Below, in pieces: positions 63,527-64,000 of a stretch of DNA of 64,000 bases. Under the pieces are notes generated by a model. The model saw only the letters and a program-made list of their open reading frames with translations, was not told where the DNA came from and did no database searches. The DNA is from Anaerolineae bacterium (GTDB lineage Bacteria; Pseudomonadota; Alphaproteobacteria; DSM-16000; Inquilinaceae): the NCBI GenBank assembly GCA_028285185.1, contig JANQQD010000325.1, positions 1-64,000 of the forward strand, in the 5' to 3' direction. The translations under genes and the position numbers were made by a program. Each line of letters starts with the position of its first letter. The stretch's first letter is position 1.

Positions 63527-64000
63527 TCAGCGCGGCACCTCGGCGATGTCGGTGGCACCTGGCAGCCGATAGGTGGCGTAGTGGCGCATGATATCCTGGA
63601 ACAGGGCGTCCGCACTCATGCGATAGCCGTCAGTGCGGAAATGGACATGGTCGTCATAGGCGAGCGACGGCTCGCCCACGGCCCAGCGATGGGTGCCGCA
63701 GGTCCCGCCCATCACCTGCGACCAGTCCCAGAAATATGCCCCCTCGGCCGCCGCCACGGACCGCTGAACCTGCCGGACCACATCGAGGTTCGGCGGCGGA
63801 TGCCAGCGGCAATAGCGGCTGTCGGTGTTGCGGCTGCGATACAGCTCCTCGTAGCTGGCGACCTCGCTGGCCTCGACCGGGCCGCAGGAATAGCTTTCGC
63901 CGTTGCAGCCGCGCGGCAACCGGTTGGCATCGGGCGGGCCGGCCACCACGATGGCGGCATTCGGGGCCGCCTGCCGAAGCGCACGGAGCCGGGTGCGGAA
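63527..64000 (-). CDS. SGNH/GDSL hydrolase-like protein, N-terminus cut by the window end
   Basis: The minus-strand frame is open to the last base, so the N-terminus lies outside. The visible 157 residues include PNAAIVVAGPPDANR and the C-terminal catalytic region DDHVHFRTDGYRMSADAL, with the Asp-x-x-His triad residues of SGNH esterases and acetyltransferases. The Ser-containing block I is not in view. It stands 69 bases upstream of the MBOAT gene. MBOAT/SGNH pairs are known in polysaccharide O-acetylation (AlgI/AlgJ-type), and this gene is likely that partner. Confidence 0.78.
   Translation of the reverse strand, partial: FRTRLRALRQAAPNAAIVVAGPPDANRLPRGCNGESYSCGPVEASEVASYEELYRSRNTDSRYCRWHPPPNLDVVRQVQRSVAAAEGAYFWDWSQVMGGTCGTHRWAVGEPSLAYDDHVHFRTDGYRMSADALFQDIMRHYATYRLPGATDIAEVPR

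Overview
The window is about 64 kb of GC-rich bacterial chromosome with short intergenic gaps, many ATGA or TGATG gene overlaps and no phage, insertion sequence, CRISPR array, rRNA or tRNA that I could see. The mitofilin-like gene followed by a HemY-type gene, the OpgG/OpgD gene, the extended SDR and CapD-type polysaccharide genes, and the overall codon use point to an alphaproteobacterium, probably of the Rhodospirillales or a neighbouring order. The genus cannot be read from the sequence.

Layout. 1-6.7 kb (+): the end of a mitofilin-like gene with a repetitive acidic tail, hemY, then a three-gene polysaccharide nucleus (WecA-like glycosyltransferase, NAD-dependent epimerase, CapD-type dehydratase). 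6.7-12 kb: glutathione transferase-like protein, M20 dipeptidase, AEC transporter, YafK-type L,D-transpeptidase and a homocysteine S-methyltransferase. 12-18.7 kb (-): a five-gene peptide/nickel-type ABC importer coupled to a DMT/EamA transporter. A clear cobalamin riboswitch lies about 380 nt upstream on the same strand, which suggests a cobalt or other B12-linked substrate. 18.8-25.8 kb: DUF1289 protein, OpgG/OpgD, a secreted sugar-dehydrogenase-like propeller, a KefB-type antiporter and a methyltransferase.

25.9-30.8 kb: periplasmic rhodanese and a 1-Cys peroxiredoxin face a TetR-regulated cluster (AhpD-like protein, unknown protein, atypical SDR, small unknown protein). Two matching 22-bp inverted repeats lie before tetR and before the AhpD-like gene. 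30.9-38 kb: secreted propeller, LysR regulator, Cache-like periplasmic protein, CadC-like winged-helix/TPR regulator, an orphan membrane protein, asd and a MAPEG protein.

38-44.8 kb (+): an OFA-type MFS transporter with a histidine-rich tail, then a manganese/zinc/iron-type ABC importer in which both permeases carry C-terminal winged-helix-like extensions, then an LtnD-like dehydrogenase. 45-46.7 kb: a small highly acidic protein just before a GT4 glycosyltransferase. 46.9-56 kb (mostly -): alpha/beta hydrolase, a Sel1-repeat secreted protein and several secreted proteins of unknown role, a dockerin-like mini-gene, a methyltransferase, a duplicated DQFG-repeat protein and a secreted glycerophosphodiester phosphodiesterase. 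56.4-64 kb: endonuclease/exonuclease/phosphatase protein, epimerase, B12-binding-type radical SAM protein, and an acylation cluster (EamA, small membrane protein, MBOAT acyltransferase, SGNH protein cut by the window end).

The points most worth a second look are the B12-riboswitch-linked importer with its unusual leader, the two permease/winged-helix fusions, the two-site TetR regulon and the acidic-protein/glycosyltransferase pair.
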